A stretch of 13,859 nucleotides of DNA from an uncultured Candidatus Udaeobacter sp. (GTDB lineage Bacteria > Verrucomicrobiota > Verrucomicrobiia > Chthoniobacterales > UBA10450). A program made the translations under genes and the position numbers. Shown piece by piece: positions 6,499 through 13,177 of this stretch. The notes under the pieces were generated by a model. The model searched no databases, had not been told where the DNA came from, and saw only the letters and a program-made list of their open reading frames with translations. The first letter of the stretch is position 1; each line of letters begins with the position of its first letter. Location: assembly GCA_955652715.1 (NCBI GenBank), contig CATPBS010000358.1, forward strand, positions 1-13,859. Reading direction: 5' to 3'.

Positions 6499-7146
6499 TC
6501 AGGCCGCCTGCTTCTCGCCTGAAAACGCGCCGCGGAGCTTTTTCATCCACGCGGACAAGCGATGACGGTTCTGCTCGCGGCGCACCACTGCTTCGCTGGT
6601 CACCCAGTTAAATTGAATCACACGTCGCGGGCCGGAGAACGGCTTGTGACCGTGCCACGAATTGTTGCTGCGTCGGAATGCCAGGAGCGTGCCTTCGGTG
6701 GGTGGCACTTCGAGGATGACGTCATCGAGATCGTTTCCGGAGCGCAGTAAGCGAAGCTGTCCGCCGGAAGATTCCCAAGCTGAGTTCATGTAGATGAGGA
6801 GCGTGATGATCTTTGTCTCCGAGTCGGTGTGGATTTTTCCGTCCTTTTCGGTGCAGCGGCCACGCACTGTGATCATGTCAGGACGATCAGTGAGATCGAC
6901 GTTGAATTTTTCCGCGAACGCTTCACGAAACACGTCGCTGCGCATCTCCTCGATCAAATTCGCAAACGCGGTGCCGTACGTTACCTCGCGCAGCGGAAAG
7001 CTGCCAGGCCGGTTTACCTCGGGATAATCCTTCTCGATCGCCGGCCGCGCGTCGGCCTTTACAAATTCGGGGACGATCAAAAACTCGAATGGTTCACGGG
7101 TAAGCGGCGTGTTCCGAAATCTCTCCAGGTCGAGCATCGAAAGCAT
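6499..7146 (-). CDS. 2OG-Fe(II) oxygenase
   Basis: Product of 215 aa with a double-stranded beta-helix dioxygenase pattern, which uses Fe(II), 2-oxoglutarate and O2 to hydroxylate or otherwise oxidise a substrate. The iron ligands are visible: His106 and Asp108 in KIHTDSETK, and a distal histidine, His165 or His167, in SWHGHKPFSGPRRVIQFNWV. Arg174 or Arg175 is the likely 2-oxoglutarate carboxylate anchor. The segment LLIYMNSAW and the GGQLRLL strand match the family. Members near glycosyltransferases often modify sugars or lipid tails, but the substrate here is unknown. The start is ATG at 7146. A second ATG at 7137 is possible. It lies 56 bp after the GT2 gene, probably in the same transcript. 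Confidence 0.85.
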   Translation of the reverse strand: MLSMLDLERFRNTPLTREPFEFLIVPEFVKADARPAIEKDYPEVNRPGSFPLREVTYGTAFANLIEEMRSDVFREAFAEKFNVDLTDRPDMITVRGRCTEKDGKIHTDSETKIITLLIYMNSAWESSGGQLRLLRSGNDLDDVILEVPPTEGTLLAFRRSNNSWHGHKPFSGPRRVIQFNWVTSEAVVRREQNRHRLSAWMKKLRGAFSGEKQAA

Positions 7147-7202
7147 CGGCGGACGCTACACAAGGACACCAGAATCGCTAGGAGGAATTTCCTGTGGAAA
7201 GA

Positions 7203-7889
7203 TCATTCGAGCGCTACACGGACGAGCGTCGCCATAATTCGGGCCCCCGCGACAAACGTACCGCGCAAAGTGCCTGAAACTTTCGAGTCGCCACCGGCGC
7301 GGCGGCGATGGTTTACCGGAATTTCGAGAATGCGCAGCCCATCGCGCGCGGCTTTCATCTGCATCTCCAAATTCCAGCCGTAAGTTTCCTCGCGCATGTG
7401 GAGTTTCGCGAGCGCGTCGCGGTGGATGGCGCGAAACGGGCACATGTCGGTGTAACAAACGCCGTAAAGCAGTCGCAGAATCAATCCGGCAATGCGTCCA
7501 GACAAAAGTTGTTGGAAATTCATGCTGCCCGGTTCGCGTTGCCCGCGCGTCCGCGATCCGATCACGAAATCGTGGGTACCGCGCACGATGGGATCGACAA
7601 GTTCATTCATGAACGTCGGGACGTCGCTGCCGTCGCCATCCAGAAACACAACGATATCGCACTCCGGCGAAAGCGCGCGAACGCCAGCAGCGCATGCGCG
7701 TCCGTAGCCTCGTGGAGCCGTCACGACGCGTGCACGCGCTTCACGCGCGCGTTCGGTTGTGCGATCACTGCTGCCGTTGTCGACCACGATCACCTCGTTA
7801 GATAAACCGGTCGCAAAGCATTCGTGCACGACGCCAACGATCGGTTCCTCCTCATTGAGCGCCGGGATAATGACTGACACGTTGCTCAT
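7203..7889 (-). CDS. Glycosyltransferase family 2 (polyprenyl-phosphate sugar transferase-like)
   Basis: Product of 228 aa, GT-A fold, without C-terminal membrane helices. Nucleotide-sugar site: VSVIIPALNEEEPI (4-17) and VIVVDNGSSDRT (33-44). The DxD metal motif is in FLDGDGSDVP (83-91). The GSRTRGQREPGSMNFQQ segment, TDMCPFRAIHRDAL (147-160) and ETYGWNLEMQMKAA (168-181) are typical of dolichol/undecaprenyl-phosphate mannose or glucose synthase relatives, so it may charge a lipid carrier with sugar (inference). The ATG at 7889 overlaps the mgtE stop as ATGA. An upstream GTG at 7904 is less likely. Confidence 0.9.
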   Translation of the reverse strand: MSNVSVIIPALNEEEPIVGVVHECFATGLSNEVIVVDNGSSDRTTERAREARARVVTAPRGYGRACAAGVRALSPECDIVVFLDGDGSDVPTFMNELVDPIVRGTHDFVIGSRTRGQREPGSMNFQQLLSGRIAGLILRLLYGVCYTDMCPFRAIHRDALAKLHMREETYGWNLEMQMKAARDGLRILEIPVNHRRRAGGDSKVSGTLRGTFVAGARIMATLVRVALE

Positions 7890-8902
7890 CGAAAAACCAG
7901 CCACGCGGCGGTGAAATAAATCACCAGCGCAACAAAATCGGCCAAGGCTAGTGTGACCGGGCCGGCCGCAATTTTTGGGTCAAGCTTGAATCGGTGCAGA
8001 AGCGAGGGCACGCCCAACCCGAGAGCGCACGCCGTCACCAGCGAGAGCGCGATGCTACCGCCAATGACAAGTGCCGCGCCCATATCTTTGCGCCAGACGC
8101 AGACAATGACGCCGGCAACAAGACCGCACGCCACACCCAGAAGCAGCGCGGTTGCCACTTCGCAACGGAACGCAGTCGCGAGCCAACGCCACGTGACGGT
8201 GACTGAGCGCAACGCATGGATTGTTACGCTCATGGATTGCGTGCTGACGCTCTCGTTTAATCCCAGCACCATGGTGAGAAAAAACGCCAGCACCAGACTG
8301 TGCGCGAGTGTTGCTTCGAAAAAGCCAGCCAGAACCGCCGAGAGCGTTCCACCCGTCACCGTGACCAGCAGCCAGGGAAAGCGAAGGCGGAACGCGCGCC
8401 ACGCGGATGCGCCGCGAAGTTGCTCCATGCGAAAACCGAGCGCCTCAAAAAATTCGGGACTCACCAGCGCAGCGGAGCGATGGCGATCCTCACTGTCGCC
8501 CGCCTCTAAAATTTCCTCAGCGAAAAGGTTCGCGTCGATCACGCCGACGACGCGCCGTTGTTCGTCCACGACGGGGAACGCGAGAAGTTTGTAGAGCACG
8601 AAAAATTCGCACGCGTCGAGGACAGTCGCAGTCGCGGGAATGGCCACCACCCGCGGCACCATGATTTCGCGCAGCGGCGTCTCCAGCGACGCAGTCAGCA
8701 AGCGGCGCGTGGGCACCACACCGACGAGTCGTTTCTGCTCATCGACCGCGTAAAAGTAAATGACGCGTTCGCCCACGCCCTCGCGCCGGATGCGTTCCAG
8801 CGCTTCGCCCGTCGTCATGTCTGCATCGAGAAACGGAAAATCCTTCCGCGCATGATTAACAACCGGTGCATTGAAATCGGGAATGCCGGTAGCGATATTC
8901 AT
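7886..8902 (-). CDS. MgtE-family magnesium transporter, short form without the N domain
   Basis: Product of 338 aa, against roughly 450 for typical MgtE. It has two CBS-domain repeats (about 25-70 and 80-130; YFYAVDEQKRLVGVVPTRRLL and FPVVDEQRRVVGVIDANLF are their ends, described here in part), a linker, and the membrane domain from about 175 to the end with five likely helices. Family marks are the polar stretch LGLNESVSTQSMSVTIHALR (213-232) and LDPKIAAGPVTLALAD (307-322), where Asp322 sits where MgtE proteins keep an intramembrane Asp. The Mg2+-sensing superhelical N domain is missing. The start at 8902 is set by the ATGA overlap with the epimerase stop. A longer frame upstream only shadows the epimerase gene. 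Ion specificity is inferred. Confidence 0.85.
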   Translation of the reverse strand: MNIATGIPDFNAPVVNHARKDFPFLDADMTTGEALERIRREGVGERVIYFYAVDEQKRLVGVVPTRRLLTASLETPLREIMVPRVVAIPATATVLDACEFFVLYKLLAFPVVDEQRRVVGVIDANLFAEEILEAGDSEDRHRSAALVSPEFFEALGFRMEQLRGASAWRAFRLRFPWLLVTVTGGTLSAVLAGFFEATLAHSLVLAFFLTMVLGLNESVSTQSMSVTIHALRSVTVTWRWLATAFRCEVATALLLGVACGLVAGVIVCVWRKDMGAALVIGGSIALSLVTACALGLGVPSLLHRFKLDPKIAAGPVTLALADFVALVIYFTAAWLVFR

Positions 8903-10020
8903 CTCGCTACTCGATGGACAATTCCCTTGTTCTTCAAGATTTCGCTGGCTTCGCTGAAGTAATCGCGAATGTCTGACTGGGTGCGGATCCAGTCGATGTA
9001 GCGCGCGATGCCTTCGTTCAGATCGACAGTTGGTTTGTAACCGGCCGATCGAGCGAGCGTCGTGTCGCTGGTGAGATGACGCATTTCCCCGGGGCGAAAT
9101 TCGCCGTTGACCTCGGGCGCGATGTCGATGTTCAGAATATCGGAAAGTTGTTCGGCGATTTCGCGAATCGGTACGCCGCGTCCGCTGCCGACGTTCACGG
9201 CTAATCCGTCGAGTTTGTCGGTTTCGGTGGCGAGCAAATTCGCGCGGGCAATGTCTTCGACGAATGAAAAATCGCGCGTTTGCTCTCCATCTTCGTAAAG
9301 GACCGGCGGCAGATTGTTCAGCAATCGCGTGCAAAAAATCGCAATCACTCCCGTGTAAGGATTGAAAACGGACTGACGCGGTCCGTAGGTGCAGGAGTAA
9401 CGCAGAGCGACCGTGGGAATATCGACCTGTTTTCCCCAGAGCAGCACGAGTCGCTCCTGATCGACTTTCGTCAGGCCGTAAACGGTTTCGCCGCCGACCG
9501 GTGCGTTTTCTGGAGTGGGAACACTCTTTGTGATCGTGCCGCAGAACGGGCAATGCACTTGCCAGTCGCCTTTGCGCAATTGCTCGATCGGCCGCACGCT
9601 CGGGAACACCTCACCGTGTTTCGGACAATCGCCGGCGCCTTCGCTGTAAACAGCCTGCGAGCTCGCGACGATGATTTTTTGAATCGGCAACTTTTTCTCG
9701 CGAATGACTTCTAGCATTTGCGCCGTGCCGAGCGAATTCACGTGAACGAATTTTGTTATCTCCGGCATGTATCCCCCGTAAGCTGCCTGGTGAAAGACAA
9801 TATCGACGTTGTTGAGAGCGGCAGTAATCGTATCGCGATCGCGCAAATCCCCTTCTACGAATTCCGCTTTTTTGTTCATCCACGGCGGTCTTCCGCGGCG
9901 GTGAGTTTGCGGCTCAAGATTGTCGAAAGCGCGCACGTGCCACCCTTCGCCCACGAGAAGATCGACAACGTGCGAGCCGATCAGGCCCGCGCCACCAGTG
10001 ACCAACGCGCGTTTCGCCAT
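8899..10020 (-). CDS. NAD-dependent nucleotide-sugar epimerase/dehydratase with Cys/His insert
   Basis: Product of 373 aa, extended short-chain dehydrogenase family. The Rossmann motif is GGAGLIG (9-15), followed by acidic FDNLEP. The catalytic region has ASSQAVY (119-125) and YGLTK (Tyr181, Lys185). Between them lies an insert with Cys132, His135, Cys157 and Cys160 (DCPKHGEVFPS and VHCPFCG), a plausible metal-binding knuckle. From memory, a similar CP-x-HG ... CPxCG insert occurs in dTDP-L-rhamnose 4-epimerases, so that activity is a reasonable but unproven guess. UDP-glucose or GDP-sugar epimerases are alternatives. It supplies an activated sugar for the downstream transferases and is translationally coupled to mgtE. 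Confidence 0.88.
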   Translation of the reverse strand: MAKRALVTGGAGLIGSHVVDLLVGEGWHVRAFDNLEPQTHRRGRPPWMNKKAEFVEGDLRDRDTITAALNNVDIVFHQAAYGGYMPEITKFVHVNSLGTAQMLEVIREKKLPIQKIIVASSQAVYSEGAGDCPKHGEVFPSVRPIEQLRKGDWQVHCPFCGTITKSVPTPENAPVGGETVYGLTKVDQERLVLLWGKQVDIPTVALRYSCTYGPRQSVFNPYTGVIAIFCTRLLNNLPPVLYEDGEQTRDFSFVEDIARANLLATETDKLDGLAVNVGSGRGVPIREIAEQLSDILNIDIAPEVNGEFRPGEMRHLTSDTTLARSAGYKPTVDLNEGIARYIDWIRTQSDIRDYFSEASEILKNKGIVHRVAR

Positions 10021-10027
10021 GCGTGTT

Positions 10028-10084
10028 TGTAGCGGCGGTCTCCGACCGTCGCAAATTCAGATCGGCTCGAAAAGCGCCGCTACA
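10028..10084. repeat. REP-like palindromic element (copy 2), overlaps a stop codon
   Basis: A 57-bp unit bounded by a perfect 10-bp inverted repeat, TGTAGCGGCG (10028-10037) and CGCCGCTACA (10075-10084), with an inner hairpin CGGTC (10036-10040) and GACCG (10044-10048). It fills nearly all of the gap between the GT-A gene and the epimerase gene. The TAG stop of the GT-A gene (10082-10080) is part of the terminal repeat. The outer sequence resembles the start of the element at 5173-5241. Confidence 0.7.
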
Positions 10085-10826
10085 GCCTCTTCTGCGCCGT
10101 CAGTTTCGCCAAAAATTTTCGGGTGTGCGCCGCGATGTCTGCTGATGCTGTGTTGGCCAGCAATTCCCTGCATAATCGGTGTAAACTCGATCTCTCATCG
10201 ACATCGTACCCTGTCGGCAACAGTTTGATCTCGAGACCAATTTCGTGCGCACGTCGTCTCGTCTGAGCGAGTACGCGCGCGGTACTCCAATCGATTCGCC
10301 TGAAGACTTCCCTGTGTGGCTTTTTAAGTCCAATCAAATAATAGCCCCCGTCCTCGCACGGACCCAGAACGACGCGATCTCCGGGGCAGCTCAAAAGTTT
10401 TACGGCTTGCGTGAAATTCCCTGCAGGAACGGTCGGGCTGTCGGAATCAATCAGGCACACTGATTCAAACCCGCACTTGAACAAATCCACTGCAGCAAAA
10501 TAGAGGCGTCTGCCAAAACTCTCGCCGCGTTGCGCCAGCAAACTGAAATCGGGTGGAAGGATATCGGTATAAGCGGACTCGGCGCCGATCGGTGTGTAAA
10601 CGGCAATTCCCAAGGCATCCGTTTTAATAGTCACGCTCGAGATCGCGGCCGCTGTGTCGGATAGGAAACACTTGTTCAACTCCGCGGCTTCATATGCTGT
10701 AAGCGGCGGTACAAGCCGCGTTTTTACGCGTCCCGCCAACGGCGCTTTGGTCATCACAGCCAAAGCGCAGAGGCCACGCACGCTTTGAGTCGGATGAAGT
10801 GGCTTAAGAACACGAAATGGATTCAT
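10080..10826 (-). CDS. DUF2064/TIGR04282-type GT-A protein (nucleotidyl/glycosyltransferase-like)
   Basis: Product of 248 aa. It starts the GT-A/CofC-like fold with KAPLAGRVKTRLVP (27-40), the nucleotide-binding loop of this family. CLIDSDSP (124-131) gives the metal-binding acidic motif, and LGPCEDGGYYLIGLKKP (154-170) with IDWSTARVL (178-186) is the family signature. Annotated relatives are called arsenosugar-biosynthesis glycosyltransferases, though most have no proven substrate. Here the surroundings point to glycan synthesis instead. It is the first gene of the minus-strand series and faces the plus-strand cyclase gene across a 249-bp divergent region. Its stop codon comes from a repeat element. 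Confidence 0.88.
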   Translation of the reverse strand: MNPFRVLKPLHPTQSVRGLCALAVMTKAPLAGRVKTRLVPPLTAYEAAELNKCFLSDTAAAISSVTIKTDALGIAVYTPIGAESAYTDILPPDFSLLAQRGESFGRRLYFAAVDLFKCGFESVCLIDSDSPTVPAGNFTQAVKLLSCPGDRVVLGPCEDGGYYLIGLKKPHREVFRRIDWSTARVLAQTRRRAHEIGLEIKLLPTGYDVDERSSLHRLCRELLANTASADIAAHTRKFLAKLTAQKRL

Positions 10827-11075
10827 CCTGCCGAGAAGTTCTTCACAAACAGAATAGTCTGAGCTTTAGTGGAATCTGTTTGAGTCTTATTCTTCTTGCT
10901 GCGAATAACTGTGGCGCATATTGGCGAATGCCTCGCCATGGACGGCTTGCACATTCTGTTAATAAGACTTGTAACCCGCGCCGACAATTCTGCATTTTGC
11001 CGGACACAGGCAAGTTGTTTCAGAGATATTCAAAGCTGTTGGCGTCTTACTACTGTCTCATTTAACAACGCAGAA
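10827..11075. promoter_or_regulatory. Divergent intergenic region
   Basis: This 249-bp stretch separates the minus-strand GT-A gene from the plus-strand cyclase gene, so promoters for both directions should lie here. On the minus strand TATTCT near 10848-10853 is a possible -10 box without a convincing -35. I cannot place a plus-strand promoter. No riboswitch-like fold or palindromic operator stands out. An open frame spans most of it on the plus strand but does not look like a gene. Confidence 0.4.
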
Positions 11076-11914
11076 ATGTTTTTGAGAACTTGTCATTTCG
11101 GGATCGCGATACTAATCGCGGTCGGCATCGCAATAACCGCTTGCGACGCGAACGGCGGGCAACAGTCCGAATTGTGGAATGTCCAGAAATTCCTTGCTTC
11201 CAAAAAATACGTAGATCTGACACACGAGTTTGCGCCCGGGATTCCGCATTGGCCAGGTTTTCCGGATGAAAAGCGAAAGACGATTTACTGGTACGACAAG
11301 CGTCCAGATACGATGGGAGCGGGCTTTTTCTCAGAGCTGTTCACGCACGTAGGCCAATGGGGAACGCACGTCGATCCGCCGGCGCATTTTGTGAAGGGCC
11401 TGCGCACGGTTGATCAGATCGATCCGAAAGAAATGATCCTGCCGCTGGTCGTCATTGATGTGCACCGGGAGGCAGCGGCTGACCCAGATTACACGTTGCT
11501 GCTCGAGCGCGTACAGAAATGGGAAAAAGATCACGGCCAAGTCCCTACTGGAGCATTTGTGGCGATGCGCACGGATTGGTCCAAACGTTGGCCCGATGCA
11601 GCAAAAATGGAAAACAAAGACGCGAACGGCGTCGCGCATTATCCGGGATGGAGTTTGCCAGTGCTGAAATATCTGTACGAGCAACGCAAAATCACCGCGT
11701 CAGGGCACGAAACGACCGACACCGATCCAGGAATGGCCACGAGTAAAGATAATTACTCGCTGGAAACGTACATTCTGAGCACAACCATTATCAAATCGAG
11801 CTTCTCACAAATCTCGATCAAGTCCCCGAAGCCGGCGCAATTATTGTGGTTACCTTTCCTAAACCAAAGGGCGGCTCAGGATTTCCCGCACGGGTGTTTG
11901 CGATTGTGCCGTGA
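11076..11914 (+). pseudogene. Cyclase-family lipoprotein (kynurenine-formamidase-like), frameshifted
   Basis: Metal-dependent hydrolase of the cyclase family (PF04199), whose members hydrolyse N-formylkynurenine or other amides and lactones. The start MFLRTCHFGIAIL is a signal peptide with lipobox ITAC (Cys23), so the protein would be exported and lipid-anchored. The metal site is HVGQWGTHVDPPAHF (91-105; His98, Asp100, His104), followed by SGHETTDTD (209-217). After residue 236 (ETYILST) the frame is lost near 11781-11786. Adding one A restores NHYQIELLTNLDQVPEAGA and a normal end, VFAIVP, with TGA at 11912-11914. Without it the frame runs on into metF. It is either a real single-base deletion or a sequence error. 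Substrate unknown. Confidence 0.8.
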
Positions 11915-11938
11915 TCTGACCGGCGCAAATCGGATCCC

Positions 11939-12062
11939 GTGGATCTGCTCGACGAACTGCAGCATCGCGTCGTGTGTGGTGATGGCGCGATGGGCACACA
12001 CTACTGCTCGATCCCGGTGTGCCGGTGGATCGTCACCTTGGTCGAAAATGTGCTTGGATGGG
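11939..12062 (+). pseudogene. Decayed N-terminal stub of a homocysteine S-methyltransferase
   Basis: From the GTG at 11939 the frame reads VDLLDELQHRVVCGDGAMGT (GDGAMGT at 11978-11998), the start signature of homocysteine S-methyltransferases and of the bifunctional homocysteine methyltransferase/MTHFR (YitJ-like) proteins. The homology then continues in a second frame as LLLDPGVPVDRHL (12001-12039) and in a third as MCLDG (12048-12062), consistent with two 2-base insertions. The remaining roughly 250 residues, including the zinc-binding GGCCG region, are absent: metF starts 43 bases later. This is a relic of a gene that encoded the next step after MetF. Recognition is by eye on about 40 residues. 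Confidence 0.65.
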
Positions 12063-12104
12063 TTGACCGAAAGTCGCGGCAGCAACGAAGGTAAGCGCTT
12101 AGTT

Positions 12105-13028
12105 ATGCACATCACCGACATTATGCGGGGTGATTCTCCCACGTTTTCGTTCGAGTTCTTTCCTCCGAAAACGCCGGCTGCGGCCGAGACCCTGTACCAA
12201 ACGATTCGCGATCTCGAATCGTACATGCCGCACTTCGTCAGTGTGACTTATGGTGCGGGCGGGTCAACGCGTGATTTAACTCACGATCTTGTTGAGCGCA
12301 TCCAACACACGACAAAGCTGGATCCAATCCCTCACCTGACCTGCGTCTGCCACAACGAAGAGGAGATCGAAGCGATTCTCCTTCGATACGCCAAGTCGGG
12401 CATTGGAAACATTCTCGCGCTCGGCGGCGATAAGCCGACTGGAATTGCTTACGACAAATCGCGGGACTCGTTCCAACATGCGATTGATTTGGTCAAATTC
12501 ATTCACCGATTCAACGAGTCCGGTGCGCATCCGGACCGACGCGGTTTCGGGATCGGAGTGGCCGGTTTCCCCGAGGGACATCCCGCCACGCCGAATCGAT
12601 TAATCGAAATGAATTACTTCAAGGCGAAAGTGGAGGCGGGCGCCGACTACATAGTCACACAGCTATTCTTCGATAATCGCGACTTCCTCGATTTCCGCGA
12701 ACGCTGTGCGCTCAATGACATTCACATTCCCATCATCGCTGGCATCATGCCGATTACCTCTGTCAGCGGACTCAAACGCATCGCCGAGCTGGCGGGCGGC
12801 GCACGCTTCCCCGCCAAGCTTCTGCGTGCTCTACAGCGTTGCCAAAACGATCCTGAAATGGTCAGGCGGGTCGGCGTTCATTTCGCGTTGGAACAATGTC
12901 ACGATCTTCTAGATAGCGATGTCGCCGGTATTCACTTCTATACACTAAACCGCTCCGACGCCACGCGCGTAATTTTTGACAGCCTCGGCATTCCGCGTCG
13001 CCGGAACGCACAGCCTTCGAGCGTCTAG
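12105..13028 (+). CDS. metF: 5,10-methylenetetrahydrofolate reductase
   Basis: Product of 307 aa, full length for bacterial MetF, which reduces 5,10-methylene-THF to 5-methyl-THF with FAD, feeding methionine synthesis. It starts MHITDIMRGD. Then FSFEFFPPKT (14-23) carries the catalytic glutamate Glu17, SVTYGAGGSTRD (46-57) follows, ALGGDKP (105-111) has the FAD/folate aspartate Asp109, GVAGFPEGHP (151-160) lies next, and DYIVTQLFFD (181-190) contains the folate-binding Gln186. An AAGG-like ribosome site sits about 14 bases before the ATG. The same frame is open far upstream through the decayed genes, but the ATG at 12105 matches the normal family start. The methionine-synthase partner gene beside it is broken. 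Confidence 0.95.
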   Translation: MHITDIMRGDSPTFSFEFFPPKTPAAAETLYQTIRDLESYMPHFVSVTYGAGGSTRDLTHDLVERIQHTTKLDPIPHLTCVCHNEEEIEAILLRYAKSGIGNILALGGDKPTGIAYDKSRDSFQHAIDLVKFIHRFNESGAHPDRRGFGIGVAGFPEGHPATPNRLIEMNYFKAKVEAGADYIVTQLFFDNRDFLDFRERCALNDIHIPIIAGIMPITSVSGLKRIAELAGGARFPAKLLRALQRCQNDPEMVRRVGVHFALEQCHDLLDSDVAGIHFYTLNRSDATRVIFDSLGIPRRRNAQPSSV

Positions 13029-13177
13029 TTGAACAATACAATCCCTAGAACGTTCAAGTGCGTGCGCCTTTGCGTATCTTCGGGCGTTTACCTGATCACG
13101 CCGTTTCTACATTACGAGGCAAGTCAACGGAACTGGCGAAATTTGCGCGAAGTCGCTCAGGCGCGCACAATTTCAAG
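13029..13177. other. Intergenic spacer between metF and the TVP38-type gene
   Basis: 149 bp. Only a weak inverted repeat TTGAAC (13029-13034) and GTTCAA (13052-13057) follows the metF stop, with a 17-nt loop and no T-run. No gene recognised. Confidence 0.4.

Noticed and set aside
6829..7383. 184-codon plus-strand frame opposite the oxygenase and GT2 genes
   Set aside because: It spans two real genes and the gap between them, with no family similarity.
7953..8594. 213-codon plus-strand frame opposite mgtE
   Set aside because: It mirrors codons of the clearly homologous mgtE gene and its composition (Ser/Arg/Thr/Pro-rich) is typical of an antisense shadow.
8903..9553. A 217-codon N-terminal extension of the mgtE frame
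   Set aside because: It lies wholly inside the epimerase gene in another frame and has a low-complexity Arg/Ser/His-rich composition with no domain. The ATG at 8902 overlapping the epimerase stop is the natural start.
10817..11065. Plus-strand 82-codon frame across the divergent intergenic region
   Set aside because: No recognisable domain, no clear ribosome site, and it overlaps the start of the opposite gene. It is better explained as open intergenic sequence.
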